A stretch of 64,000 nt of DNA, from the NCBI RefSeq assembly GCF_024323335.1, contig NC_066581.1, forward strand, positions 343,172,399-343,236,398, written 5' to 3'. Source of the DNA: Lathyrus oleraceus. Taxonomy: Eukaryota > Streptophyta > Magnoliopsida > Fabales > Fabaceae. Shown in pieces: positions 1 through 14,060 of the stretch. Made by a program: the position numbers and the translations under genes. Each line of letters starts with the position of its first letter. Position 1 is the stretch's first letter. Under the pieces are notes generated by a model that was not told the origin of the DNA, did not search any database, and saw nothing but the letters and a program-made list of their open reading frames with translations.

Positions 1-319
1 GCCCGCCCCGCAAAAGCCCGCAAAAAAATGGGGCGGGGCGGGGCGGTTATAGTTGAGGATGTGGGCCTAAAACTTAGACTCGCCCCGCAAAAAAGTGAGG
101 GCGGGGCGGAGAAAGCCCACGGGCACTGCACTCTTTAAACCTAAAAATGCAAAAATTTATGTAAATGCACGTGCACGCAAAAGCCCGCGAAAAAAACGGG
201 GCGGGGCGGGGCGGGGCGGACACATTAGAGGGTGAGGGCCTAAATCCTTGGCCCGCCCCGCACTAAAGTGCGGGCAAAACGGACATGTCCAGCGGGCCGG
301 GCCCGTTTTGCCACCCCTA
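1..319. mobile_element. hAT-like element, right terminal part
   Basis: The segment holds G/C-rich subterminal repeats (GGGCGGGGCGG and its complement, several copies). It ends at 319 with GCCACCCCTA, the complement of the TAGGGGTGGC end typical of plant hAT elements. A perfect hairpin CCCGCACT/AGTGCGGG lies at 257-274. The other end and the 8-bp target duplication lie outside the window, so neither autonomy nor length can be judged. The GC content differs sharply from the AT-rich flank. Confidence 0.55.
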
Positions 320-2100
320 GTTTCAGCTATCCGGTTAAAATCTTAAACTCTCGTTCTTATTGACCGTAACCTTTGTTTTCTTTGTACTCTCGTACGAAAA
401 ACAATTTTGAATTTAAAATAAGAAACTAAAACCGGAAAATAATATTTTATAAAAGCCAACACCAAGTATTTACGAATCCCGTCGTTTCGACGGTCTTTAC
501 ATATCGATACCTATTGGTTTAGCCGAACATGGATCCGGGAGCAGACATGATATTCAGATAATTAAGCATACAATAAGGCATAAGTAATTAAAATGGCAAT
601 TGAAATAAAACCTAGAATATAAATCGAGAACTTAGAATGAATACTGATTCTTCAAATTAAACAATGTCGGCACGCTTTGGCAATCGAGTACACCGTTACA
701 ATCAAACTCAGTTGCTTAAATTATAATTGCAATAGTCCCTGATGTGGAGAATCTATTGCTTTTACAAGGTAGGAATCTGCCTAAGAAAATCTAACAACAA
801 GAATCTGACTAGAAAAATGCACCCCCGCCCGTGAAGACTAACTTCTCTATATATACTCCCCACTCTCCTTAAAAGTAGCCTTGGATATCTACTAGTAGGG
901 AGCGGTTGGTTGAAAAAGTAAAAACCGGTCGTGGCAAAAAGTGTGGAGAAGAACAAGGAGGATCGGGTTGGTGGCGGCTGCCACAACCCTAATTTGGTCC
1001 ACGTGGCGGGCGCCACTTTATGTGAGGTGGGCGCCACCTTAATGCAATATGGTGGGCTCCACCACTTCATAGTCCCTCGTGGCGTGCGCCATGCTTCCAA
1101 GTGGTGGGCTTCACCCTTCTTGTATGGTGAGCGCCACCATTCATCTAGTGTGGTGGGCACCACTATTCATATTTTGCTCCATTTTCTTCCCTTTTTCTTT
1201 CCTTTTTGCTATTTTCCTCTTTGCTTGCCTAGACATCTCTTATTAGATAAATACCTAATATAAACATAAAATACAGCGTAGTACTATGAAAAATCAAGTA
1301 AAAAGCAATGCATGTTAAGTCAAATATACGATACATTTTCGCGTTATCAGCGATCACATGCCATACCATCACAATTTCATTCATTTTTGCAAGTTACACC
1401 TCTCTAACCTCATCGACTTAGACATTGAAGTAATAAATATGCAGAAATACCCATATCCACCTATTGGAGATTCATCCCTCTGTATTAAAGATCTTATATA
1501 GAGACTTCACCAGCATCTCACCAATTTTCTATTTCACACCGGAATAGTGACGTCGTTTGTGGGTATTGTTTCATGATTCTTACGAAAACCCACGACAAAA
1601 TCCTTTGATCTCTTTCATTTCCCAGTCATATCCGTTCTTGTTAAGTGATCACATCATTCTGAGTTGTCTCAACCAGGAAGGGTAACTTCCAAAATAACTC
1701 GATTGGTCAATCATTGCAAAGAAGATCCTCATCTCCACTCATGAATGCCATCCTTATCTTGCTGGGAATGAAGGTCTAGTTCTAGTAACATCTCCAACCA
1801 CTTAATCTTCCAGAATTTTGGTTCCTACATTGGATGGACGAGGAGCTTTCCAGGCCCTTCAACGTTCTAGCCATTTTAGCAACACTCCAAGGTCAAACAT
1901 CTAAAAAACCTTAACTTTAAATGCAAGCATCCAAGCCATAAATGTTTCAGAAAATTCAACAACTTCAAGCTACACTCGGGATGCAAGGATAGAACAAACT
2001 TATATAAGCATCTACAACCTAGTCAAACAGTAGAACACACACCTTCTAAATGAGATACTTTTGTGTATAAAGGAAAATTAACACAAAGCTGCAAGTGTAA
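320..2100. other. No recognisable gene; low-copy-looking or decayed repeat DNA
   Basis: I find no long open frame with a recognisable domain. A TATA-like tract (TCTATATATACTCCCC, about 846-861) and the palindromic array at 971-1163 are the only structured elements. The open frames overlapping the palindromes on both strands are explained by the repeat. Confidence 0.5.
971..1163. repeat. Array of eight imperfect palindromes, GGTGGGCGCCACC type
   Basis: Copies start at 971, 1003, 1026, 1051, 1079, 1101, 1126 and 1150, so spacing is 22-32 bp. Each is a 13-14-bp near-palindrome such as GTGGCGGGCGCCAC or GTGGTGGGCACCAC. The sequence between the copies is unrelated. This tract alone creates the open frames on both strands here, so I do not call a gene. 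Confidence 0.75.
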
Positions 2101-4190
2101 ACACAATATCGTATGGTATCACTTTTTTATTTTGATGTTTTTGTCAATTTGAATGTAGTTGTTTTAGTTTATTTGCGTATTTTTATTTTTCTTCTCATTT
2201 AATATTCGTGTGCTTGTGCTTTATTCATATTTCTTATGTATTGTAATCGCTTCAGCTATCTTGTTGTTGTATCACTAAGAACCCTCCCCTCTCAATTAAA
2301 TAAGAGTCTTTTGGTCCATGATATTGTTTATTTTGCGCCTAACAAGTTGCTACTTTGTTGTTTCATCAGGCGTGGCCTGAATCACAAGTTAGAGATTTTA
2401 AATCTGGATGTGGAGTTACTTAATTCGAATCAAGTGTTAATCATGATTCGAATTAGAAGCCTTGTAAAAATTTGGAATTTCCTCTGGAAAAATTGATTCG
2501 AATCTCAAAATGAACATGATTTGAATCACAACCTCATGTGATCTGAATTAAGTTAAAATCCTGATTCGAATCAACTATTTCCATGAAGCCATATTTGGGC
2601 TATGCTCAAATTTATTTGAGTTAAAGTTTCTTCTTGATTCAAATCAAAGCTTCACAAGAACCATTTTCCATCCTTGATTTAAATAGTTGTTTCTTTGGTA
2701 AAAGTAACAAGTGTGTGAAACATATGGTTGAAACCCATAGATATAAAAATGCAACTTTTTTTTCTCTTCTTAATGTGTCTGTACCCATCACCATGAATCT
2801 TTATCTTCTTCTCTAAAATAACCTCTTGAGTGTAATCCATATCAGATTCACTTCTTTTTTGGTTACATCTTGTTCATGTGTAACTTATTATTGTTTTGAG
2901 TGAATTAGAGAGAGTGAGTTGATTAACCTTGTTGTGTTGATTCATGATTAATCAAGCTCATGATAATAGTCAAAAACCAAGACTCATTTACTCAAAAATT
3001 ATAGACAACCTTGTGTATGTGTTCTTAATTCACATTCATCTATGCCTTGACTAACACCTTATGTTTTTAGATTGGTTATGAGATATTATACCATTGTTCA
3101 TCATCTTTATCCTTAGTATTTTTCCATGATTGAGGACCTTCATCTCTAAAGATTGAATGTTGAAGGAGACTAGTGATACATTAGGGTATCTAATGTTTTT
3201 GTGTGAAGTTTGTTGTTTGTAACAGGCGCACATATCAATCTTTGCATGCAGTTTGATCCTTATTGTTGTCTATCAAGGGGGAGTTTCAATATACTTCAAG
3301 GAAGACTTTGGCGAGATCAAGTATCGATTATCTGTAAGGCGGATTTTTAAGTTATCCTTCTTTAGTGGAGTTGGAGAAAGATTGCTCGCAGACAAAGTTG
3401 GGAGTTGTTAATCAACGCTTAGCTAATGGAAATCACTCGGACAAGAAATCAGTGGGATCATGTGGATTGCCACACACAAATACTTGAAGCAGGTTATTGG
3501 ACCAAAATCTTTTAGAGATCTTATTTCTGTTAGCAGTTTACATGGCTGCATCGACAAAGAGAATTATTGTGTGATAATTCGTCGTAACCAAAATGCTCGT
3601 ATCAAACTTATCAAATTAGTGAAAGATCGTTATTATTTTCCCGTGGTTAATTAACACTATTGAAGAATGGAGTAGACAAAGCGAGGACGAACATCGAACC
3701 ACTATACATCTTTGTGTATATTTTATTCTTCCTTTATTTCCTTTATTTTACTAGCATCCATTAATATCACTTTTGCATTATTGTATAATTGCATTAATTG
3801 TATGCCACATAAGTTAGACTATGCTTATAAATATTTAATGTATAAGCCAATGTCTCCGGTGTATCAGTCTTATAGAATTATCATGAATCTAATGATGGCT
3901 TGATATAATATATATGTCAAGAGTTTTAAAATCACTTTGTTTAAAGTGACTTTGGTTGTCTTGTGATTGACCTGCATTAGAAGCAATCAAGCACTTAGTA
4001 ACTTCATGTATTATTTTATTTGGTATAATTCATTGAGATGCTTCGAAGCTCCCTTGTTTTTGTGTTTTACTTCCGCGCCTCTTAAAATATCTGATTTCAT
4101 TTATGAGACCTAAAATGTTTTTGAAATTGTCTTAAGGGAAAATGGTCTATTGAACCCCCCTTATATACCTCTTTGTGTCCCTATTATCAC
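2101..4190 (+). other. LTR-like copia relic (SIRE/Maximus-like features)
   Basis: The stretch holds a cluster of TGATTCGAATCA-type sites (2409-2650), a polypurine-tract-like TCAAGGGGGAGTTT at about 3275-3288, and a C-run (TTGAACCCCCC near 4152) followed by TCCCTATTATCA, as seen near the 3' ends of legume SIRE-type LTRs. I cannot define LTR borders or target duplications. No coding sequence is convincing. The family assignment is inference. Confidence 0.3.
2409..2650. repeat. TTCGAATCA palindromic site cluster 1
   Basis: About seven exact or near copies of TGATTCGAATCA occur within 240 bp (for example near 2411, 2442, 2490, 2518, 2563 and 2634). The same motif recurs at 5838-6125, which suggests two copies of one repeat family flanking the gag relic. 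Confidence 0.65.
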
Positions 4191-4633
4191 TAAAAAAAAC
4201 GATGTCGCGAACTACTACACAATTGAAGGTATCACATTGTGGCAAACTTAGGGCTACGCCTTACACCATTCTTAGAGATACCACAACATAGCACAAGAAG
4301 ACCTTTAGGTTTCTTGAATATCTTCATCCCTGAGCCCATAATTGTCGTCCCCATAGTTCGGGAGGTAGATATAGTAGTGACATCCTCATGAAGATTGTTT
4401 CTATGGGAGATCACTATCACATCATTCCTAAAAGAAGGACATGCAAGATTCCAAACACTAGACTCTCTCTCACTACAGGAATAACTCATTCTCAAAATAC
4501 ATCATTGACTATATGATTCCTAAATCCCTAAAAAACACAAAATTTATACAATTATAACAAAACCGGGGGCCCAAACAATAAAATTAAGCATATAGTCACC
4601 ATTTTAGACTATCACCTTGCTAGAAGGCCAGGA

Positions 4634-5551
4634 AAATGCAAATTATTCATGCTAACTCTCAAATGAGCCACTATGATGTGGTTCAAGACCCTAGATGACA
4701 TATTGATCAACTCATAGGGGAAGTTGTGTGATAATTCAAAGTACGAAAACCAAAAACCAAAAACAATAGCCATCCTCAGTGGGATTCACCAAAAAAGAAG
4801 GAAACCCTTAAAGAATATACCGATTGGTTCACGAGATTAGTAGTAGAAGTAGGCATATCAACCAATATGCTGAAATGTTGGATATCAAGAAAGGATTGGG
4901 GGAAAATTGTGTATTTTGTGAGGATATATGGCTAGAGGGCATGAAGAGCATCAGTGAGAACCTCACTAATGGCCAACCATATATTAATTATAAGGACAAG
5001 TTGTTGTCCAAAGTCGTAGAAAGAAATAAAGGTTTAAGTAACCCAAAAAATAGTCGGTTTGAAGACAATAAATGCCAAGATGTCTTGGACAAAGATGTAA
5101 ACTGGGGCCATGGGCCATTTCTCATCGTACATCACTCTCAACACTTAAAGAGAAATATTTTACAAGAGTGTGCCAACATCAAATTCAAAGAGGTCGCAAG
5201 AAGCTACTCACATCTCACCAAAGAATTTGCTAGGGTAGACATATTGAAGTTTTGTTGCTCCTACAAAAGCCACATACTCAACACAAGTGAACACATCCAT
5301 CTGAAAGACGTTATCAAATAGATAATTAATAAGGGAAGATTAGGACGGTGTCCAAAATGATAGAAGAAAATACGACCATGAAAGGAAAAGAGGCTCCCTT
5401 AGGGAATCTAGAAAGAAGAACCAGTCACCGCGTAAAAAATGGTCCCCTCGCAAAGACAAATCATCACCAAATAAGACAACATAAGTTGTGGAGAAATCTA
5501 AGAAAATCAAGGATATCAGCAACATTAAGTTGCATGTCTATGATACATTAA
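4634..5551 (+). pseudogene. Ty3-gypsy gag relic
   Basis: The translation shows the gag capsid pattern M-M-W-F-K-T-L near 4675, then the E-Y-T-D-x-F region near 4812. After a frameshift near 4880 comes an open stretch (4824-5321) with K-S-I-S-E-N-L and P-Y-I-N-Y-K-D-K-L. A degenerate knuckle-like C-x2-Y-K-S-H then precedes H-L-K-D-V-I. Legume Ty3-gypsy gags have this order. Stops (near 4664 and 4721) and the frameshift make it non-functional. No protease or RT follows. The product would have been the structural capsid protein. Both LTRs are unidentified. Confidence 0.6.
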
Positions 5552-5837
5552 GGGGGAAACTTGTGTGAGGTTTTTTTGCTTTTACCTTAAGCTTTAATTT
5601 ACTTGTAGTTTTATATTTGAGTATCCTCTTCAATTGCACATCTTTAAGATATGATTTTTGGATATGTATTTTAGCATGCATAATTCAAAATGTTTGTGTT
5701 TAAGTATGAAAATTATTCCATAAGTCAATTAGTCGAGTTTTTGGAACAAGAACCATAATTGAGATTGATTCAAGTCATGTCACAAGTAAAATCTCAAAAT
5801 ATCTTTGAAAACTTAAAAAATTAAGATCTTGGATGTG

Positions 5838-6125
5838 TGATTCGAATCACACAATCCCTTGAGTCGAATCAAACTGAACAAAGAGAAACATGAATTTCCA
5901 AATCATAACTTATACATGATTCGAATCATACAACCTGTGAGTTGAATCACAACTTCAACATGAGTCAAATCATGAAGTTTCCTTCAGCCTTTGCCAAGTT
6001 TGAGTCGAATCATGACTTGCGCATGACTCGAATCACAACTTGTTTGATTCGAATAACAACAAAATGGGTTTATTTTTAAGTGCAGATATTGTTCCACATT
6101 ACTTTTCCACTTGATTCGAATCACC
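5838..6125. repeat. TTCGAATCA palindromic site cluster 2
   Basis: Nine exact or near copies of TGATTCGAATCA or TGAGTCGAATCA occur (near 5838, 5859, 5918, 5939, 5958, 6000, 6024, 6041 and 6113). A purine run AAGGGGGAAAC at about 5551, just after the gag relic, resembles a polypurine tract leading into an LTR. Confidence 0.65.
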
Positions 6126-8655
<2,530 letters not shown>

Positions 8656-8849
8656 CGGAGATCAACTTATTCTAAAAATAATTTTTTTTAATTTATTCTA
8701 AATTATAATTTTTAAATTAAATTTATTTAATGGTTAATTAGTATTTTTATTTAATAAATTTTTTCAGTTGTTAGGTAATAAACTGTCGTTAAAATCGTTG
8801 TTAATTCATTCACTAAGTTGTAGGAGGGATCAAAAGTGTGGATGCAAAA

Positions 8850-9850
8850 TTTTAAGAAGATCATTCTTTTAAAAAAATATTTTGAAATCTAAAAACAAAA
8901 TTTAAGATATTTAAGAAGACAACAAAAATATTTAACCCTAAAATATTTATGACATCAGAAGTGAGATAAGTATGATCTTTGATTTTCCTATTCATAGTAA
9001 ATCTCCTTTGCTCCTCTAAAATAATATGAGACAAGATTTGAGCCAATCTATTAACAAACACTTTAAAAATGATCTTAAACCTAAAGTTGACAATAGCAAT
9101 TGGCTCGAACAAGGACATGGTGTCTACATTAGTTATTTTGGGAATGAGTACAATTGTGTCGAAATTCATGTTAGGAATAATCTAATTTGTGATAAAAAAA
9201 ATTCAACATTGCTATTCATACACCATTTTCTACACCAAATACTTATATTGTATATACTGTTCACCGTATTTATACGATGAACAATGTATTTTTAAAATAA
9301 AAAATAATATATTTATGAACAGTATGTGAACAATACATGAACAATACATGTGAACAGTATCTATGAACAGTGCGCGTGAACAGTTATTTAAGTAGTGAAA
9401 AACGTTGGTTAATTAAATATAAAATGTTGGTTAATGAAGTGACAAAGTTGGTTAATAAACGTCCCGATATTAAAAATAATTTTTATTAATAAATCAAAGT
9501 TGGTTAATGAAAAGTAAAAAGTTGGCTAATGAAGCTATGCAATTGGTTAATAAACATTCAGATATTAAAAATAATTTTGAATAGTCATAAAAGTTGGTTA
9601 AAAAAATTATGAAATTAGTTAATAAACGTTTAGATAATAAATAAAAAAATAAATTTCTTTTTTATATATTTTTTAAAAATAATATATTATTATAATATTT
9701 TACTATTTACCATATTGGTGAACAGTAAATATGGCGTAGGTGTACAAGGCAGTGTATGAATATTATTTTTCAAAAAAATTCCAGCACAACTTTGTTAATA
9801 TAATGGACTAGTAAATTTGAAAACCATCCCACTATCTTTGTTTATAGAAA
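8850..9850 (-). pseudogene. LINE (L1-type) reverse-transcriptase relic, split by a MITE
   Basis: The minus-strand translation from about 9180 to 8861 shows the RT fingers motif T-I-V-L-I-P-K, then P-I-A-I-V-N-F-R-F-K-I-I-x-K, then L-A-Q-I-L. After this comes E-E-Q-R-R-F, equivalent to the E-Q-x-x-F step of plant LINE RTs. Upstream on the same strand, beyond the inserted MITE, is a short segment with V-V-L-E-F-F, which normally lies about ten residues before this domain. Frameshifts, missing catalytic Y-A-D-D sequence and truncation near 8850 make it a dead fragment. No endonuclease domain or poly(A) tail is seen. Confidence 0.6.
9205..9771. mobile_element. MITE-like element, 567 bp, inside the LINE relic
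   Basis: Direct repeats AAAAAAATTC flank it (9195-9204 and 9772-9781). The termini form imperfect inverted repeats: TATTCATACACC and CTACACC on the left, the complements of GTGTATGAATA and GGTGTAC on the right. Further in are the inverted pairs TACTGTTCACC and GGTGAACAGTA. A 9-10-bp duplication suggests the Mutator superfamily, though the poly-A content makes the exact length ambiguous. The interior holds GAACAGTA-type short repeats (9250-9385) and about three diverged 90-bp units built on GTTGGTTAATAAA (9400-9640). No coding capacity. Confidence 0.6.
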
Positions 9851-10168
9851 ACATTCCACTATAGATATTTTCCCTTGATGATATCATGATCTACATGTTT
9901 TTATTTATCATGGAGGGTATGATCTCTTCAATAAGTGACATCTCTTAAATATCCAACACTTAACCACTCACACTTCAACGTAACAATTGAAGGGAAATCA
10001 CGATAAAAATGCAACGAAAAACAAAAAAATCCTGTAAGTTGATCTTTATGAATCAACATGATCAACAATATTATGTTTACATCATGTCATGATTAACCGT
10101 TGATGCGGAATCCAAAGAATGGTCACAAGCGCTAAACAAAAAACCACAGCTCTTCTCATTCCACACGA

Positions 10169-10169
<1 letters not shown>

Positions 10170-10215
<46 letters not shown>

Positions 10216-10236
10216 GATAGATAGATAGAGAGAGAG
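10170..10236. repeat. (ATAG)n tetranucleotide microsatellite
   Basis: About 16 ATAG units with one variant unit, ending in a short (AG)n. It accounts for the repetitive Tyr-Leu-Ser-Ile frame on the minus strand. Confidence 0.95.
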
Positions 10237-10461
10237 CAACTAGGGGTTCGCAAGCCAAATTTTTTCAAAAAACAAGTGCTCTAGTATAAGAGTTCTATTT
10301 ATAGATTTTATTATTTGGGCTGCAAGTTGAATAAGCCCACTAAGCATATCCTACCTTACGATGTGTTATATTTCACTTAAGTGCACCATATCTTACATTG
10401 TTACATACTCTATTTAATCACATTGTACCTTATCGTGTTCCTAATTTCACTTAAGTACACC
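10237..10461. repeat. Diverged tandem units flanking the CACTA left end
   Basis: Units containing ACCTTACGATGTGTT and TTTCACTTAAGTGCACC recur at about 70-bp spacing. The same kind of unit continues at 47445-47510, right of the CACTA end. The element therefore appears to have landed inside a short tandem array. Confidence 0.45.
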
Positions 10462-10560
10462 CACTATAAGAAATTTTCCATTTTGCGACACATGAGTTAC
10501 GACACTTGTGTAAAAACTTCCATAATTCCCTATTTGCGATAGTTATCACGACAGTTAAGC
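10462..10560. repeat. CACTA left terminal and subterminal repeats
   Basis: CACTATAAGAAA is followed by TTTTGCGACACATG, TACGACAC, TTTGCGATAG and CACGACAG, i.e. repeated GCGAC/ACGAC cores. Confidence 0.6.
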
Positions 10561-12402
10561 TCAAGTGCCTCAGAATTTTTAACACAAATGAATAAATTAA
10601 AAAAAAACAATAAAATATATTTAGTTTCCCAATACTCCCCCACGTGTGGACTAAGAGAGAGAGGAAAAATCTATTTCGTTTTTCCTTCTTTAGAAAAAGA
10701 GGGAGTTGTGTTTCCTCCCTCCCAAACCCTAACCAGTTGCTGCCTTATCTTCCTCCTCTATCCATGTTCTCCATAAACCAAATCAAATAAGATGACCATA
10801 TTCATGCTCCTCATCATCCCACCTCTTTATTTTATCGGTTATATGTTTGTTTCGAGCAACCTCTTCGTCGACCAGCGTCCTCCTTTTTCTGGCAGACGCA
10901 ATTGAAAGCGAATGTTGAGAGAAATTTTCAAGCTCTCGTTCGTTCGAGCTCTTTGACGAACCAAACTAGTTTTGATTCGAGTACTTTTCATCATTTCCTT
11001 CTTCTCCACCACGAGCTACCACGCTGGATTAATTTTGGGCATATGGATTAATACAATCTTCTGATCCTCTTAGAATTTGAAAGCTCAGAAAAAATGGGGT
11101 TTTATGGTGCTTGGTTTACTGCATATGATATGTTGTATGTGTTTTTCAACTTTAAATGGTGGATGTGCTTATTTGTAATATATAATCTAAATACATTCTA
11201 ATTTAGATCTACATGATTATTTGATTCTCTGTGATTTGTATGTTTTTTACTATAGAAGTGTGATGGGTATGGGTACTCTTTTACTATTCATTACTTGATG
11301 AATATTTCTTGAGTAGGTAAAGTGTTGGTACTCTTTTACTTGCGGCTTAATAAACTGTTTTTAGAGCTCAACGTTTTGGTCCTAAGAAAGTATAATACTT
11401 TGTTGAATAATGTTTATTTTTTGCCAACATTTTATGTCCAATTCACTTTTTATGTATCAAAGTAATTTGTTGTTACTATGTGCTTGACCCTTTGGATTGA
11501 CTGCATTTTAGAAAAATAACAGCTTGGATAAGTGTACAAGTGTTCAAGATTGGTCTAGCTTGCTAAGCTGTATGAAGCTGCCGAAAGGTCACATGCTGGG
11601 CGTGATGCTCTAGCATGTTGGTACGACATATGGGTCTTGTGCAATAAGCGTTAGAATGATGCATTTTGGAGTTTTTCTATAGAAGATTTGTTAAATATTT
11701 TATTGTTATTGATTTAATAATATGATTAGATGATTTTTTTGACAGATGGATGAAGTTTAATTCAGATTTAAATGAAGATTTAAATTTGAATTTGAATTAA
11801 AAACAAATCATATCTTGTTGGAGATATTCAAGGAAGAAATCAAATATCCAACATATACTGCATTAGATCTAGACGAATTCAAAGATATTATCCAAGAAAA
11901 AAGCATAGAGTTATTTTCTATATAAGGAGATCAAAACCTGCATTGGAAGATAAGCACTTCCATTGAAGATCTTAGAGTGTTTAGGTTTTGTGTTATGTAT
12001 TCACGTATATGCCCTTAGTGGATTAATGTTGAATCTTTATGTACACCTCTATGTTTTAGTAACTTGGCATAGAAGGTTTGTCTAGCTGAGTTATAATTAA
12101 CATTGTTTATGTACACCTTTACGTTTCAGTAACTTGGCATATAAGGTGTGTCTAGTTGAGTTGTAACTTTCAACATTCTTTATCTTGTGAAGATTGAAGT
12201 TTATCACTAGGGTTTAGTGATTGTTTTCCCCTGTCAATGGGATTGTGGCAAAGAAGAAAGTGAGTAGGTTCTCATATTTAGGGGGACTCTAAATTGAAAG
12301 TCATTGGATAGTTAGGAAGAGACATTGACCACCATATGATTTGTTGTTACTTGTAAGTCTTATTATATTAAGCTACTAATAATGAATTTCCTTTCTTAGG
12401 TT
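10561..12402. other. CACTA left arm and leader of copia A; no gene
   Basis: The left part (about 10620-11050) is pyrimidine-rich and resembles a transcript leader. The right part (about 11740-12400) resembles a copia LTR and leader: a TATA-like TCTATATAAGGAG at about 11918 is followed by a 70-bp tandem duplication (12036-12175). LTR borders of copia A cannot be fixed. The open frames are short and unsupported. Confidence 0.35.
12036..12175. repeat. 70-bp tandem duplication
   Basis: Two copies (12036-12105 and 12106-12175), both starting TTTATGTACACCT, contain AGTAACTTGGCATA and share most of their bases. They lie just upstream of the copia A gag. Confidence 0.8.
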
Positions 12403-13689
12403 ATGGACTTAGAGAAGATAAATTTTGCTAAAATGGAGATAATTAAACACGGATGATCACTTAATAAACTACCTATTTTGGATGACACAAATTATGAATA
12501 TCGAAAGGTGATGATGGCGTCTTTTCACAAATCCTTGGGAAATAAAGCATGGAAAGTTGTGATCAAGGGCTGAAAACATCTAATGATCACGTTTGAAGAT
12601 GGAACAACCAACCAAAACCCATAGGCTGATTGGACTGATGTTAAACATGATGAAGCCATTGGAAACTCCAAGGAATTGAATATAATTTTCAATGGTGTGG
12701 ACAAGAACATGTTCAGGCTAATCAACGCATGTTCATAAGCTAAGAAGCATGGGAGATTTTGAAAATTGCACATGAGGGCACGTCTAAGGTTTGTATGTCA
12801 TGGTTTCAGCTCCTAACAACAAGATTTAAGAACTTGAGAATGAATGAAGATGAAACTGTGAGTGAGTTTCACATCAGATTTTGTGACATTGCCAACACAT
12901 CATTTGCCTTAGGCGAAAAGATGTCTGAAGAAAAGCATGCCAGAAAGATTCTCAGATCTTTACCTAAGATGTTTGATATGAAAGTGATTGTTATTGAAGA
13001 AGCTTAGTGTAGCACCTCAAATTTGCACCCCACCTTTTGTACATTCATTTCATATTAGGTCATTAACATAACTCATTGCATAACATTGCATGGCCATTTG
13101 CCCAAGTGCAAGTTCCTCAGACAAATTAGGTCAAACTGGTTAGGAGGGTCAGTCAATCAGTCAAGCAAGTCATTGAGCAATGGATGGTGGTCATTCTTGA
13201 AGAATTTGGGCACCATGATCATTAATCAAGAGTTCATTTGAGTTGTGACATCATTTTGAATCAAAATCTCAAGTGGTAGAGGCTTGAATCTCATCAAGGC
13301 ATTCATCAGTCAACTGAAGCCCTAGCCAGTCAACCGCAAAGTCAATTGTGGATTTGGAGGTGGGAAGTGATTAGAAATACTCCATTCATGTTCAAACAAG
13401 TCTCATTTGACATTTCAAATACTCACATTGAAGGATTTGAGATCATACCAAAAGTTTCCAAAAGGAAAAATTACCTATGGTTTCAAGTTTCCAAAAAATG
13501 GCAAGTTTTTGGAACGACTTCAACTCAACTTTCCATCATCAAAAAATCTTCAAATGGAATTTTGTTGAACATGAAAGTTGTAGATCTTTCTCTCCCGTTT
13601 CCAAAAAGTCCAAGATCGTGAGAATCGGATGAACGGTTGAGGAGATATGATCAAATTACCACCGAGCGTGCATGGCAAAATTTTCCATG

Positions 13690-14060
13690 TATCGATACAT
13701 ACGAATTTCGCATCGATGCATGCAAGGCAAAAAGTGCTATGTATCGATGCATACGAGTTATGTGTCGATGCATACTGTTAAAAAGTGCTATGTATTGATA
13801 CAAACAAGTTATGTATCGATGCATACTGTTAAAAAGTGCTATGTATTGATACAAACAAGTTATGTATCGATGCATACTGTTAAAAAGTGCTATGTATTGA
13901 TACAAACAAGTTATGTATCGATGCATACTATTAAAAAATGCTATGTATTGATACAAACAAGTTATGTATCGATGCATACTGTTAAAAAATGCTATGTATT
14001 GATACATACGAGTTATGTATCGATCCATACTGTTAAAAATGTGTTATGCATCGATGCAGG
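13690..14060. repeat. 51-bp minisatellite, about 7 units
   Basis: The units contain GTATCGATGCATACTG, TTAAAAAGTGCTATGT and ATTGATACAAACAA. The length is a multiple of three, so both strands appear open for over 120 codons with a 17-residue periodic peptide. That is a repeat artefact. Variants drift at both ends, where each unit carries ATCGAT and ATGCAT palindromes. Confidence 0.9.

Noticed and set aside
931..1263. 110-codon plus-strand frame and an overlapping 133-codon minus frame
   Set aside because: Both consist mostly of the palindromic array, with low-complexity ends.
4473..4486. CACTACAGGAATAA as a possible CACTA element end
   Set aside because: No matching inverted end, subterminal repeats or duplication found nearby.
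4824..5321. 165-codon frame as a possible host gene
   Set aside because: Upstream and downstream motifs show it is part of a frameshifted Ty3-gypsy gag.
13690..14060. CRISPR-like regular repeats
   Set aside because: Directly adjoining tandem units with no unique spacers, in a plant LTR.
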